Assembly: GCF_016859285.1 (NCBI RefSeq)
Contig: NC_053418.1
Span: 422,501-486,500, forward strand
From: Xiphias gladius
Lineage: Eukaryota; Chordata; Actinopteri; Istiophoriformes; Xiphiidae
Direction: 5' to 3'
Length of the DNA stretch: 64,000 nucleotides
In this document: in pieces, positions 58,201 to 64,000 of the stretch
How positions within the stretch are numbered: the stretch's first letter is position 1
How the letters are laid out: every line of letters starts with the position of its first letter
Translations under genes and position numbers: made by a program
Notes under the pieces: generated by a model
What the model saw: only the letters and a program-made list of their open reading frames with translations
Told to the model about the DNA's origin: nothing
Databases searched by the model: none

Positions 58201-61200
58201 GGTTCTCTGACAGTCACACTCCCCTGGCTGGACCGGCCTGGCTGCTCTGCGGTTCACCTGCAGCGGTCGTCTACAGTCCTCCAGCTGGAGGCACCGCTCT
58301 GCACTGTAACATCCCCGAACACAGAGCCAGGGTCAGTGTCTCAGCCTGAATCAGGATTTCCCCATTTACTGGAAAGACTTGCAACAGATAACAGCAGGAA
58401 AAATATTCTCCGCTGGAAAAAGCTGTTGCATGAGTGTTTTTTCATGATGTCGACTGTGAGTTTGTTTACATGCACATTAGTATCCTGGTTTGACGCTTTG
58501 AATCAGAGTCAGACATCCTGACAACAGAACCAAAGAACCTGAGATTCATTTAAGTACAACTGTGAAACAACACACTATTACAATAGAATAAAATTTCTGC
58601 AAAGTCAGTTGAGAAAGTCTATAAATAAAATAACAAGACAGTTTTGTCTGTTTGTAGTTAATCCAGAGAATTAAATTCCTGACAAATACAGGAGCTGCTT
58701 CACATCGATGCAGATATCACATAAAAATCTAAGCCTAGCATAAGGCAGACTTGTAGACTTATGTGTACTGGTCTAATACACCCACAGATATTAAAGGTTT
58801 AACCTGGCATTGACATGAGCCTGCTGATCGGTCTGGTGTCCAGGCTGTAAAGGTGTAGCTACCACAGACAAATTGATACAACCCTACAGAAGTGATTATT
58901 ACAACTGTGTGTGTGTGTGTGTGTGTGCCAGCAGGGGGAACAGTGTGTGTGTGACTGTCTGCACAAAGAAGCAGAGAGACTGGAGGAGGAGAAGAAGAAA
59001 CTACGACTGGAAACCGAACAGCTTCGACACGCACTGAGACGACACAGGTAGCACAGGGTCACAGTCTGTGTGATTACGCACACGTCAGTGAGCTGAATTC
59101 TTAAACTTCATGTGAACAAGAAACCTGATCTCTGTGGTCAGTGTAAGGGGTTACAGAAACCTGATTTCTCAGCTAGACCTCGTGTACACAAAACTGGGTT
59201 CCTCTTTGTCTTTTTGAACATGAATATACAGGACAAACTCTTCAGATCATCACACACAGGGATGGATCTTCTTATTCAAAATAATGATGTCAGGGTCTCA
59301 CTAAAACTCATCCGCCTGTTTTTAGACACATTTTCAATTTGTGAATGAAAAACCAGACAAACGTAGGAAATTGAAAAAGTTGGTGTATCGATAAAAGCAA
59401 ACTGTGACAAAATATGATGGAAACAGACGTAGTGACTAGACGCTGACGTCCATGAAGCTTGAAGAGAGGAAACCATCAGGTCTGTGAGGAGCCGTGAGAA
59501 GACTGGAACCTTCCTCACATGAACACATGGAACCGACAGAAACGTCAGGTTTCCACCACGTTCTCCACACGGTTTTCCGTCGTCTGAGCTCTGACTGCGG
59601 CTCTTTTAACGACCTCGTCTCGCCGTGTCCTCTTCTTCTGTGGTGGTTTAACGGCAGCGACTGGAGAATCGGCTCCACCAGCTGGTTATCTTGACAAAAC
59701 GACTCCTAATATTTGCATAATAGCAGTGGATGGAAACCCACCTGCTTACTAGCCTGTAGAAGTTGAAAAAGGTCAGTAAGTGAGCAGTTCACTGTCAGAC
59801 AAATTTGGCTGTAAGTAAAAGCTGTTCGCTCACTGCAGAGTGTGTCCTCTCACTGCGCTGTCAATCCAAACAAAAAATCAAAAATCTGTCAAATACGTAT
59901 GATGTTCTCCGTACACCACTCCCCCGAACTACGAGGCGATTTCAAATTCACCCACACATCACAGATTTTAAATAGTACTTGAACACTAAATTTTGAGTTA
60001 GTAAACTACATGTCCAGTCACTTTATTACACTTTCTACTCATCCAGTAACCCCAAAAAATCTATGATGTAACCCGGGCAGCTCAGCCCCAAAAACTGCAA
60101 GGTATCGTCACATTCATCCTGCCACCCCACCCCCAAGATGTAAATACAGCAGTCAGCTGTCAGTAGCGTGGCAAGAACGAGTGCGAGCAGAGCAGCAGTA
60201 GAAATACCTTGAAGCTAGAAGTTTACCGTGTTTTATGTGTTTTTACAGTGTGTTTCTGTGACACAAGCACCTTTTCTTGATTGTGTGTGTGTGTGTGTGT
60301 ATAGGAGTGTGATGCAGGTGTGTGATGAGGTGGAGTGTGTTGAGAAAACTCTGCTGAAAAGACGAGCTGAACTCCGTCAGGCTGACAGACTACTGCTGGA
60401 GGCTCAGAGCTGCATACACACCACCAGAGACAAGGTACACACTCGCACACACATTAATGCACACGCAAGCACAGACACACACGTTCCTATGTGTCTGAAC
60501 ATTACACTGCGGCACCCACAGCGCTGATCTTCCTGTGACTGAGCGCAGGTCGACCTCTCTGTCTGTCTCCTCCAGGCCAGTTCGGCTCAGCGGGAGGCAG
60601 ATGCGTTGCGGCGCAGAGCTCAGGACGGCGCCACCTGTCTGCTGGAGGCCACACAGCACGTCAGGTAAACTCTCAGAGGCCCACCTCGGACCTCCAGACT
60701 CAGATATCAGCATCGGGTTTGACTAGGAGCGATTCTTTATCATGTTCGACCTGATGTCTCAAGAGAGCTGCAGGAGGCGGTGGGGGATCTGAGGAGGAGG
60801 AGGCAGGAGGAGGAGCAGACTCTGAGGGAGGTGAAGGAGGCGCTGAGGAGCAGAGATCAGGAGTTCCAACAGCTCGGCACAAAAATAAACTCAGCTACAG
60901 ACAGGTACAGTTCTGACACGCGCTGAAGCGAAGTTAGAGCTGGAAGACGTGAGATTAGTATGGACGCAAATTACAGAGCAAACGGCAAGACAGTGCATTT
61001 GTTCACTGCGATGGTTTTTACTTGAATTTTCAGCTGAAAAGTGACAAAAATATACCACATTCTGGTACCATGTGAGTTAACATGCTCAGCTAACTCAGAG
61101 ACTTCCAAGGACCGGGGTGGAAATAAGTCTGGGTCTTTGTTGTGTTATGCCTCACGTGGGTCCCACCTCTGTGTCAAACTAAAGTCTATATTCTGCCTTC

Positions 61201-61486
61201 AGCTACTTCACAGTAGAAGCCCTCAAGCTGCAAGGAATGTGATCAATAAAAATTATGAATCAGAAGGGTTAACCTCAGAAGGGCTTTTATTGTGAAGCAG
61301 CCTGAGGGCTTTTACTGTGAAGCAGGATGCAGGTAGATGATGGATGGGGTAAGTCTTTGATTAAGCCTGGAATGCCGACATGATGCTTCATAACAGATGG
61401 TTAAATCTAAATTAGTACATTTTCTGCGTTTGTTAATCACACGTTTTCTCTTTTTGCGCAGCCCCAATAAAATGTCTGTCTTTATT

Positions 61487-61524
<38 letters not shown>

Positions 61525-62602
61525 CTGTCTAGTGTGCTGTCAGATTGTCAGGAGGCTCAGAAGCGTCTGGACTCAGTCAACAGTCAGGTAACCTCGCATC
61601 TTCATATGCAGCCTGTTAAACAAGCTGCTCACATCTAAAGCAACATGTTTGTCTGATATTTTAGTTCTTGTTGTCAAGTGTGAAATCATGGCTGTGGCAC
61701 CAATGTTTCAAAAAACACATGCAAACGTGGTCTCTGCATCCCAAACATCAAATGGGTCTGGTTCCGTTTGAGTCAGTGTCTGAGACAAAACAGGAACCTT
61801 CCGTTGTTTGACAGCCACCATTAAACTGTCAAAGGAAGGAGAAGAGGCTGAAGCATCTCTCTTCAGTTCAGACATTTCAGCGAGGATGGCAAACGTTTAG
61901 AAAACATTTTAAAAAACGCTTGTGGTCTCAGCAGGTGGAGCAGCAGGAGCAGAGGTTGGTTCAGAGGAGGGAGGAGCATCAAACAGCTCTGAACAGAGTG
62001 AAGGAGGTCAGAGAAGAGGAGCAACGACTGCAGAACACAGTCAAGGTGAGGAGGAGGAGATGACGCTAAATCCCCCCCGGGATCCTGATAGATGATCTTA
62101 TGTATAACTTGGAGTATCATTACTATCAGATATTATGTTGTGTGCAAAGATTTTTAAAAATGATGCTTTAGGACTTTGGGGACTACGTAGATGTGAAATC
62201 ACATCATATCGACGACTTCTGGAGTCTGGCAGAATTAAGGATAGAGCGCAGCCAAGCAGAGCAGGAAACTTTAAAAAGATAAAGAATCGACGCTGTAGCG
62301 GAGCAAACAGAAAAACTATGATGTGGTTTGATGCACCAGGTGCTGGTTTGGGCCACCAAGCGGCTTGAAAATCAACAACAACATCAGCTCCAATTCTGAC
62401 GTATACGTGAAACACCACTGTTTGTAAAACACAGTGGAACCACAAGTAGAACCTCGTAGCAAAGACTTACAATGTTCTTAACGGTTCATGTTATAAGAAC
62501 AAGCAGGTTACAGGCCGTTAGGTTCCTGCAGCTCCTGCTACCAGAGAGAGGAGATTCCTAATGGTTTAGATGGTAGTTGAGGAGACTAAATACATGTTTC
62601 TG

Positions 62603-62687
<85 letters not shown>

Positions 62688-63765
62688 CTGTCTAGTGTGC
62701 TGTCAGATTGTCAGGAGGCTCAGAAGCGTCTGGACTCAGTCAACAGTCAGGTAACCTCGCATCTTCATATGCAGCCTGTTAAACAAGCTGCTCACATCTA
62801 AAGCAACATGTTTGTCTGATATTTTAGTTCTTGTTGTCAAGTGTGAAATCATGGCTGTGGCACCAATGTTTCAAAAAAAACATGCAAACGTGGTCTCTGC
62901 ATCCCAAACATCAAATGGGTCTGGTTCCGTTTGAGTCAGTGTCTGAGACAAAACAGGAACCTTCCGTTGTTTGACAGCCACCATTAAACTGTCAAAGGAA
63001 GGAGAAGAGGCTGAAGCATCTCTCTTCAGTTCAGACATTTCAGCGAGGATGGCAAACGTTTAGAAAACATTTTAAAAAACGCTTGTGGTCTCAGCAGGTG
63101 GAGCAGCAGGAGCAGAGGTTGGTTCAGAGGAGGGAGGAGCATCAAACAGCTCTGAACAGAGTGAAGGAGGTCAGAGAAGAGGAGCAACGACTGCAGAACA
63201 CAGTCAAGGTGAGGAGGAGGAGATGACGCTAAATCCCCCCCGGGATCCTGATAGATGATCTTATGTATAACTTGGAGTATCATTACTATCAGATATTATG
63301 TTGTGTGCGAAGATTTTTAAAAATGATGCCTTAGGACTTTGGGGACTACGTAGATGTGAAATCACATCATATCGACGACTTCTGGAGTCTGGCAGAATTA
63401 AGGATAGAGCGCAGCCAAGCAGAGCAGGAAACTTTAAAAAGATAAAGAATCGACGCTGTAGCGGAGCAAACAGAAAAACTATGATGTGGTTTGATGCACC
63501 AGGTGCTGGTTTGGGCCACCAAGCGGCTTGAAAATCAACAACAACATCAGCTCCAATTCTGACGTATACGTGAAACACCACTGTTTGTAAAACACAGTGG
63601 AACCACAAGTAGAACCTCGTAGCAAAGACTTACAATGTTCTTAACGGTTCATGTTATAAGAACAAGCAGGTTACAGGCCGTTAGGTTCCTGCAGCTCCTG
63701 CTACCAGAGAGAGGAGATTCCTAATGGTTTAGATGGTAGTTGAGGAGACTAAATACATGTTTCTG

Positions 63766-63855
<90 letters not shown>

Positions 63856-63973
63856 GAGCTGTTGGAGCAGCAGGAGGTGCTGTTGAGTGAAAAGAGGTCT
63901 ACAGTCTCAGCTGGGAGAGAGGAGGAGCAGAAACTCCTCACATTGCAGTCTGAAGTCAAGGCACACAGAGCAG
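19472..63973 (+). CDS. cntrl: Centriolin (CNTRL/CEP110), N-terminal about 1400 residues; continues past the window
   Basis: Centriolin is a large coiled-coil protein of the mother-centriole subdistal appendages and midbody, needed for abscission and cilium-linked functions. The ATG at 19472 begins MEEQEEAGEG. Exons: 19472-19526, 19612-19721, 20241-20371, 22555-22696, 23241-23427, 23541-23734, 25988-26107, 27687-27894, 39995-40086, 40354-40530, 45368-45521, 46399-46487, 47112-47234, 47341-47496, 47907-48002, 48432-48643, 53494-53827, 54880-54951, 55522-55680, 56413-56643, 57851-58001, 58093-58331, 58932-59047, 60305-60434, 60576-60664, 60764-60904, 61524-61587, 61935-62045, 63856-63973. Exons 61524 and 61935 are repeated at 62687 and 63098. 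Phases agree throughout. Identity rests on VRYITEE, VPLWLGKKL, ELEQELTFYKID, SPYIGKAR, GYWVY, LHCNIPEH and VEKTLLKRRAEL, all close to human CNTRL. Human CNTRL is about 2325 residues, so the C-terminal part lies beyond the window. Confidence 0.96.
19722..20240 (+). other. CNTRL intron, nothing recognised
   Basis: Only a TG-rich acceptor tract (tgtgtgtgtatgtgtgtttcag) is notable. Confidence 0.6.
20698..21304 (+). repeat. 12-bp minisatellite (about 600 bp)
   Basis: Around fifty copies of 12-mers alternate between tactgccaacgc, tactgtctacgc and tactgcctacat. Because the unit is a multiple of three, several frames stay open (for example 256 codons at 20652-21422). This is a simple repeat inside a CNTRL intron and not a gene. 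Confidence 0.95.
21305..22080 (+). mobile_element. Non-LTR retrotransposon (LINE) 3' fragment, decayed
   Basis: The reverse-transcriptase C-terminal region is visible in broken frames: HVIFESDLTFEKQV then CFYQLRSI, and SQLDYCNSLCSGLNH at 21484-21528, matching the LDYCNSL motif of fish LINEs. The 3' end has the usual gtaaagcactttgtaact...aaagtgctgtataaataaa tail and (ATT)n at 22052-22078. The fragment is 5'-truncated, has frameshifts and stops, and is inactive. Confidence 0.88.
22697..23240 (+). other. CNTRL intron, nothing recognised
   Basis: No further exon, RNA or repeat was recognised; the acceptor is a gtgtgcgtatg repeat followed by tccttgcag. Confidence 0.55.
23735..25987 (+). other. 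CNTRL intron with (CA)n and (TG)n tracts
   Basis: (CA)n lies just after the donor at 23741-23758, a compound (TG)n at 24571-24646, and a large interrupted TG block at 25426-25685. No gene seen. Confidence 0.6.
25426..25685 (+). repeat. Compound (TG)n / GTTTTGTCCTG minisatellite
   Basis: About 260 bp of (TG)n is interrupted five times by the same gttttgtcctg island, giving higher-order units of about 30-70 bp. Frames through it read Cys-Val or Thr-His strings with no coding meaning. Confidence 0.93.
26108..27686 (+). other. CNTRL intron, (CA)n near the donor
   Basis: (CA)n at 26119-26154. A g-rich tract (gggggtgggggtggggg) lies near 26939-26956. No gene recognised. Confidence 0.55.
28011..28083 (+). 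tRNA. tRNA-Ala(UGC), sense to CNTRL, one T-stem mismatch
   Basis: A 73 nt cloverleaf with acceptor GGGGAAT/ATTCTCC, D arm AGCTCAAACGGTAGAGC and anticodon loop TTTGCAT (UGC). The T stem has one mismatch (gtggg/ccctc). TTTT follows 6 nt after the 3' end. It may be functional or slightly decayed. It lies in the 12 kb CNTRL intron 27895-39994. Confidence 0.75.
28930..29009 (-). pseudogene. tRNA-Ser-derived pseudogene
   Basis: The 3' two thirds match the tRNA-Ser(GCU) at 50284-50365, but the anticodon loop reads cttctaa and the 5' acceptor and D region are degraded. Dispersed repeat X begins about 15 nt beyond it. Confidence 0.75.
29024..29537 (+). repeat. Dispersed repeat X, copy 3 (inverted relative to the C5 copies)
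   Basis: Reverse complement of the repeat in the C5 tandem units (6485-7050 and 8134-8704). An internal segment of about 36 nt near 29350 is missing. An open frame of 95 codons (29092-29379) remains. It shows that repeat X predates the C5 duplication. Confidence 0.85.
29538..29700. other. AT-rich spacer before the tRNA array
   Basis: A run of ataataat and aattaaaat sequence separates repeat X from the first array unit; nothing else seen. Confidence 0.6.
30007..30063 (-). pseudogene. tRNA-Ala(AGC) relic without D arm (A unit 1)
   Basis: It retains acceptor, anticodon arm (loop ttagcat) and T arm, but the 16 nt covering the D arm are missing (gctcgc joined directly to the anticodon stem). The T stem is also altered. 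Confidence 0.85.
30395..30467 (-). tRNA. tRNA-Ala(UGC), array copy 1, intact
   Basis: 73 nt, GGGGAAT/ATTCTCC acceptor, anticodon loop TTTGCAT, and a T-loop variant (atcaacg instead of atcgacg). No TTTT run in the roughly 100 nt downstream. Confidence 0.85.
30890..30962 (-). tRNA. tRNA-Ala(UGC), array copy 2, intact
   Basis: A complete cloverleaf. The D loop reads aaacgg, as in the outlying gene at 28011, rather than aaatgg. No nearby T4 terminator. Confidence 0.88.
31588..31644 (-). pseudogene. tRNA-Ala relic without D arm (A unit 2)
   Basis: Same 16 nt D-arm deletion as the other A-unit relics, so the lesion predates the amplification of A units. Confidence 0.85.
31980..32052 (-). tRNA. 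tRNA-Ala(UGC), array copy 3, intact
   Basis: All four stems pair; anticodon TGC. The flanking unit differs from copy 4 at few positions. No T4 within about 280 nt downstream. Confidence 0.88.
32676..32732 (-). pseudogene. tRNA-Ala relic without D arm (A unit 3)
   Basis: Same deleted structure as A units 1, 2 and 4. Confidence 0.85.
33068..33140 (-). tRNA. tRNA-Ala(UGC), array copy 4, intact
   Basis: Identical in sequence to copy 3. It lies 1088 bp from it, the length of one A plus B pair. Confidence 0.88.
33579..33651 (-). tRNA. tRNA-Ala(UGC), array copy 5, intact
   Basis: An intact 73 nt gene. The downstream flank reads gactttgg rather than gaccttgg, still short of four Ts. Confidence 0.88.
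34277..34333 (-). pseudogene. tRNA-Ala relic without D arm (A unit 4)
   Basis: The last A unit, with the same D-arm deletion. Confidence 0.85.
34671..34741 (-). pseudogene. tRNA-Ala(UGC), array copy 6, damaged
   Basis: One base is missing at the anticodon stem (aagcggcgct instead of aagcgagcgct) and one G is missing from the 5' acceptor run. Unlikely to fold properly. Confidence 0.8.
35181..35251 (-). pseudogene. tRNA-Ala(UGC), array copy 7, 2-nt deletion
   Basis: gcgagctctacc replaces gcgagcgctctacc, removing two bases at the junction of the D and anticodon stems. The same lesion is in the next two units. Confidence 0.8.
35682..35752 (-). pseudogene. tRNA-Ala(UGC), array copy 8, same 2-nt deletion
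   Basis: It shares the deletion of copies 7 and 9, so these three adjacent units descend from one damaged unit. Confidence 0.8.
36188..36258 (-). pseudogene. tRNA-Ala(UGC), array copy 9, same 2-nt deletion
   Basis: Same lesion as copies 7 and 8; the flank also has ggcgtagaag in place of ggtgtcgaaag. Confidence 0.8.
36696..36768 (-). tRNA. tRNA-Ala(UGC), array copy 10, intact
   Basis: An intact gene, although its flank shares ggcgtagaag with damaged copy 9, suggesting exchange between units. Confidence 0.88.
37199..37271 (-). tRNA. tRNA-Ala(UGC), array copy 11, intact
   Basis: A complete cloverleaf, anticodon TGC. No T4 close downstream. Confidence 0.88.
37710..37779 (-). pseudogene. tRNA-Ala(UGC), array copy 12, badly damaged
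   Basis: It has extra cc and tc insertions and has lost gcgagcg next to the anticodon arm, so no cloverleaf can form. This is the edge unit of the array. Confidence 0.85.
38161..38187 (-). pseudogene. Truncated tRNA-Ala 5' half at array edge
   Basis: Only the acceptor 5' strand and D arm remain (cctctaccatttgagctaat then tccccc). It marks the join between the array and the inverted Ser-Ala cassette. Confidence 0.75.
38572..38653 (-). tRNA. tRNA-Ser(GCU)-like, possibly decayed
   Basis: 82 nt with the long variable arm and anticodon loop ctgctaa. It has an A-C mismatch in the anticodon stem and G-U pairs in the acceptor. Marginal gene or recent pseudogene. Confidence 0.6.
38812..38844 (+). 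pseudogene. tRNA-Ala with internal deletion
   Basis: The 5' 26 nt (acceptor and D arm) are joined directly to the last 7 nt ttctcca. The anticodon and T arms are gone. Confidence 0.85.
39041..39088 (-). pseudogene. Truncated tRNA-Ala
   Basis: It retains the D arm and 5' acceptor and a fragment of anticodon stem (ctcgcaagtgcgcgctc); the 3' half is lost. Confidence 0.75.
39089..39994 (+). other. End of the 12 kb CNTRL intron
   Basis: No gene recognised. A weak tRNA-like stretch near 39275-39325 is not claimed. The acceptor of exon 39995 is tttgtttgtgtgtag. Confidence 0.5.
40087..40250 (+). repeat. (CA)n tracts after a CNTRL donor
   Basis: (CA)n at 40093-40124 begins 7 nt after the donor gtaagag, and a second run lies at 40181-40237. 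Both are in the 267 nt intron 40087-40353. Confidence 0.93.
41560..41960 (-). mobile_element. LINE fragment with endonuclease motif, decayed
   Basis: On the minus strand 41874-41919 reads IDLICITETWLQQ, the conserved motif of APE-type LINE endonucleases, followed by LNESTPA and, in the same region, GGGVFTGV. Stops and frameshifts show it is dead. Confidence 0.8.
42339..42411 (-). tRNA. tRNA-Ala(AGC)
   Basis: 73 nt, anticodon loop TTAGCAT, T arm gcggg/cccgc fully paired. TTTT lies 8-11 nt past the 3' end on the minus strand. This is the standard vertebrate tRNA-Ala sequence. Confidence 0.93.
42886..42958 (-). tRNA. tRNA-Ala(AGC)
   Basis: Identical in sequence to the gene at 42339, 547 bp away on the same strand, with TTTT downstream. 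The pair and the DNA between recur at 52456-53067. Confidence 0.93.
44273..44332. repeat. Perfect 60-bp palindrome with no spacer
   Basis: Two 30 nt arms meet at gatc/gatc between 44302 and 44303. The right arm begins gatcacagagaaagttagag, and the left arm is its exact reverse complement. It lies 116 bp upstream of a tRNA-Ala gene. It may be a MITE-like remnant, a cruciform-forming site or a fold-back sequencing artefact. Confidence 0.93.
44449..44521 (+). tRNA. tRNA-Ala(AGC)
   Basis: An intact 73 nt gene with a fully paired T arm and TTTT soon after the 3' end (agagcagcttttgaccc). The 3' flank matches that of the gene at 52456. Confidence 0.93.
45522..46398 (+). other. CNTRL intron, nothing recognised
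   Basis: It ends in a long, strong pyrimidine tract (ctctcctttcctcttcctcc repeated). No gene or repeat recognised. Confidence 0.6.
46488..47111 (+). other. CNTRL intron, nothing recognised
   Basis: Only a short (GATG/GATA) stretch near 46880-46902 was noted. Confidence 0.55.
47497..48431 (+). other. Two CNTRL introns flanking exon 47907-48002
   Basis: Both introns (47497-47906 and 48003-48431) end in TG-rich acceptors: (TG)n at 47873-47894 and 48404-48425. Nothing else recognised. Confidence 0.6.
50284..50365 (-). tRNA. tRNA-Ser(GCU)
   Basis: 82 nt with acceptor GACGAGG/CCTCGTC, anticodon loop CTGCTAA, a long variable arm and a T arm with GGTTCGAATCC. All stems pair. It is the only clean tRNA-Ser in the window, and it is divergent to the tRNA-Ala 129 bp away. 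Confidence 0.95.
50495..50567 (+). tRNA. tRNA-Ala(AGC)
   Basis: An intact standard gene with TTTT after the 3' end. Its flanks (cagtcgactgctcctttaac) are the reverse complement of those beside 52995-53067. Confidence 0.94.
50849..50930 (+). pseudogene. tRNA-Ser(GCU)-like, decayed
   Basis: It keeps length, anticodon loop ctgctaa and variable arm, but has a G-G mismatch in the acceptor, a C-U mismatch in the anticodon stem and several G-U pairs. Confidence 0.7.
51321..51393 (+). tRNA. tRNA-Ala(AGC), one T-stem mismatch
   Basis: 73 nt, loop TTAGCAT. The T stem is gcggg/cccac with one C-A mismatch. TTTT follows the 3' end (gaggaacttttgaccc). Probably functional or nearly so. Confidence 0.82.
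52456..52528 (-). tRNA. tRNA-Ala(AGC)
   Basis: An intact standard gene with TTTT downstream (minus strand, gagcagcttttgaccc). Confidence 0.94.
52995..53067 (-). tRNA. tRNA-Ala(AGC)
   Basis: An intact standard gene with TTTT downstream. The second member of the duplicated two-tRNA block. Confidence 0.94.
53828..54879 (+). other. CNTRL intron with dispersed repeat Y
   Basis: It contains repeat Y copy 2 at 54122-54380; otherwise nothing recognised. Confidence 0.6.
54122..54380 (-). repeat. Dispersed repeat Y, copy 2
   Basis: Reverse complement of 11431-11722 in C5, diverged by point changes and an internal deletion. Confidence 0.8.
54952..55521 (+). other. CNTRL intron, nothing recognised
   Basis: The coding frame stays open past the donor for a while (to 55173) but lacks CNTRL character; treated as intron. 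Confidence 0.55.
55681..56412 (+). other. CNTRL intron, nothing recognised
   Basis: No gene or repeat recognised. The acceptor is tgtgtgtgtttgtcag. Confidence 0.55.
56644..57850 (+). other. CNTRL intron with a hAT-like MITE
   Basis: The MITE occupies 56969-57226. The rest is AT-rich and unremarkable. Confidence 0.6.
56969..57226. mobile_element. hAT-like MITE
   Basis: Ends are inverted repeats: cagtagttctcgg at 56969 against cagcggttctcca (complement of the right end). The CAG-N-GGTTCTC start is typical of hAT non-autonomous elements. The 8 bp flanks agree at 5 of 8 positions, fitting an old target-site duplication. No transposase. Confidence 0.7.
58332..58931 (+). other. CNTRL intron, (TG)n at acceptor
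   Basis: (TG)n at 58904-58927 directly precedes the ccagcag acceptor. Nothing else seen. Confidence 0.6.
59048..60304 (+). other. CNTRL intron, (TG)n at acceptor
   Basis: (TG)n at 60281-60300 precedes the acceptor tatag. No gene recognised. Confidence 0.6.
60905..61523 (+). other. CNTRL intron, (TG)n at acceptor
   Basis: It ends in (TG)n at 61490-61521 followed directly by ag. A short direct repeat, agaagggcttttattgtgaagca / gagggcttttactgtgaagca (quoted in part), lies at 61264-61323. Confidence 0.6.
62608..62684 (+). repeat. (TG)n microsatellite at the duplication junction
   Basis: A pure run of about 77 nt that abuts the acceptor tag of the duplicated exon 62687. Confidence 0.96.
62687..62750 (+). 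other. cntrl: CNTRL duplicated exon A' (64 nt)
   Basis: Identical to exon 61524-61587 (LSSVLSDCQEAQKRLDSVNSQ). It expects two bases carried over from the exon ending 60904. If spliced after 62045 or 63208 it reads act-gtc-tag, an immediate stop, so it cannot be added in series. Confidence 0.88.
63098..63208 (+). other. cntrl: CNTRL duplicated exon B' (111 nt)
   Basis: Identical to exon 61935-62045 (VEQQEQRLVQRREEHQ and on). It starts and ends in phase 0, so this exon alone could be added without a frameshift, giving 37 extra coiled-coil residues. The acceptor is cagcag/gtg, a NAGNAG site. Confidence 0.88.
63771..63853 (+). repeat. (TG)n microsatellite at a CNTRL acceptor
   Basis: A run of about 83 nt directly before the acceptor tag of exon 63856. 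It is the longest TG run in the window. Confidence 0.96.
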
Positions 63974-64000
63974 GTAGCACACACACACACACACACACAC

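Larger units (their letters stand above)
56413..58331 (+). other. cntrl: CNTRL segment: Pro-rich GYW motif region
   Basis: Three exons encode GGQWCYVPPG (human GYWYFMPPPP), TRDSGLGLQYLSSP (human KDSGVGLKYTAST), GGGYWVYIPPTHTDSD, a Pro/Gly/Ser-rich stretch with PPPPPD and VVYSPPAGG, and ALHCNIPEHRAR. This non-coiled linker is diagnostic of centriolin. The acceptor at 58092 is a triple cagcagcag, so NAGNAG variants are possible. Confidence 0.92.
61490..63853 (+). repeat. 1163-bp tandem duplication containing two CNTRL exons
   Basis: Unit 1 runs from the TG tract at 61490 to 62607. Unit 2 runs from the TG tract at 62608 to 63770, and a third TG tract at 63771-63853 leads to the next exon. All landmarks are offset by 1163. 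By eye only a handful of bases differ (gtgcaaag/gtgcgaag, atgcttt/atgcctt, one change in an A run). The breakpoints coincide with (TG)n. Confidence 0.95.
58932..63973 (+). other. cntrl: CNTRL segment: second coiled-coil region
   Basis: Exons from 58932 on encode continuous coiled coil, anchored by VMQVCDEVECVEKTLLKRRAEL and ADRLLLEAQS, which are almost identical to human. The last exon in the window, 63856-63973, ends in phase 1 before gtagca and the gene continues. Several acceptors here sit directly behind (TG)n. Confidence 0.92.

Noticed and set aside
62098..63608. 77- and 115-codon frames in the introns of the CNTRL duplication
   Set aside because: Identical in both units only because the units are near-identical; no family resemblance seen and opposite-strand frames overlap.

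Overview
The window is vertebrate, almost certainly teleost fish, nuclear DNA. Its genes are split into many small GT-AG exons. The introns are full of (TG)n/(CA)n microsatellites, non-LTR retrotransposon fragments and MITE-like repeats. Two protein genes lie head to tail on the + strand: the 3' part of complement C5 (19 exons, 2649-17215) and the 5' two thirds of CNTRL (centriolin/CEP110, from ATG 19472 to the window end). C5 and CNTRL are also neighbours in the human genome, so the pair is conserved synteny.

Layout. 1-2648 is upstream intron with no C5 exon I could find. 2649-17215 encodes the C5 thioester-like domain, a CUB segment, MG8 and the C345C/NTR domain. The thioester motif is replaced by GSAEAE, as in mammalian C5. 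17216-19447 holds the C5 3' UTR, a spacer and a CpG-rich CNTRL promoter with two perfect matches to the RFX X-box consensus. 19472-23427 encodes the centriolin leucine-rich repeats. 23541-56643 is coiled coil, 56413-58331 a Pro-rich segment with GYW-type motifs, and 58932-63973 further coiled coil.

Two features stand out. (1) The CNTRL introns hold a tRNA cluster. A tandem array at 29.7-38.2 kb carries 12 tRNA-Ala(UGC) copies, all antisense to CNTRL, seven with intact cloverleaves, plus four deleted relics in a diverged unit type. Further introns carry seven tRNA-Ala(AGC) genes, one intact and several decayed tRNA-Ser(GCU) copies, and duplicated or inverted tRNA cassettes. The array copies lack a nearby T4 terminator, whereas the dispersed AGC genes have one. 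(2) Each protein gene contains a recent, nearly identical tandem duplication: 1.65 kb with one C5 exon, and 1.16 kb with two CNTRL exons. Both have breakpoints in TG microsatellites beside splice acceptors. In both genes, using both copies would shift the frame into an early stop, so only one copy can be spliced in, or the duplication is an assembly artefact.

C5 is a secreted complement protein and CNTRL a centriole/ciliary-base scaffold. Their adjacency is positional, with no functional link implied. Exon borders were placed by hand from splice sites, reading phase and recalled human orthologues; no alignment was run.
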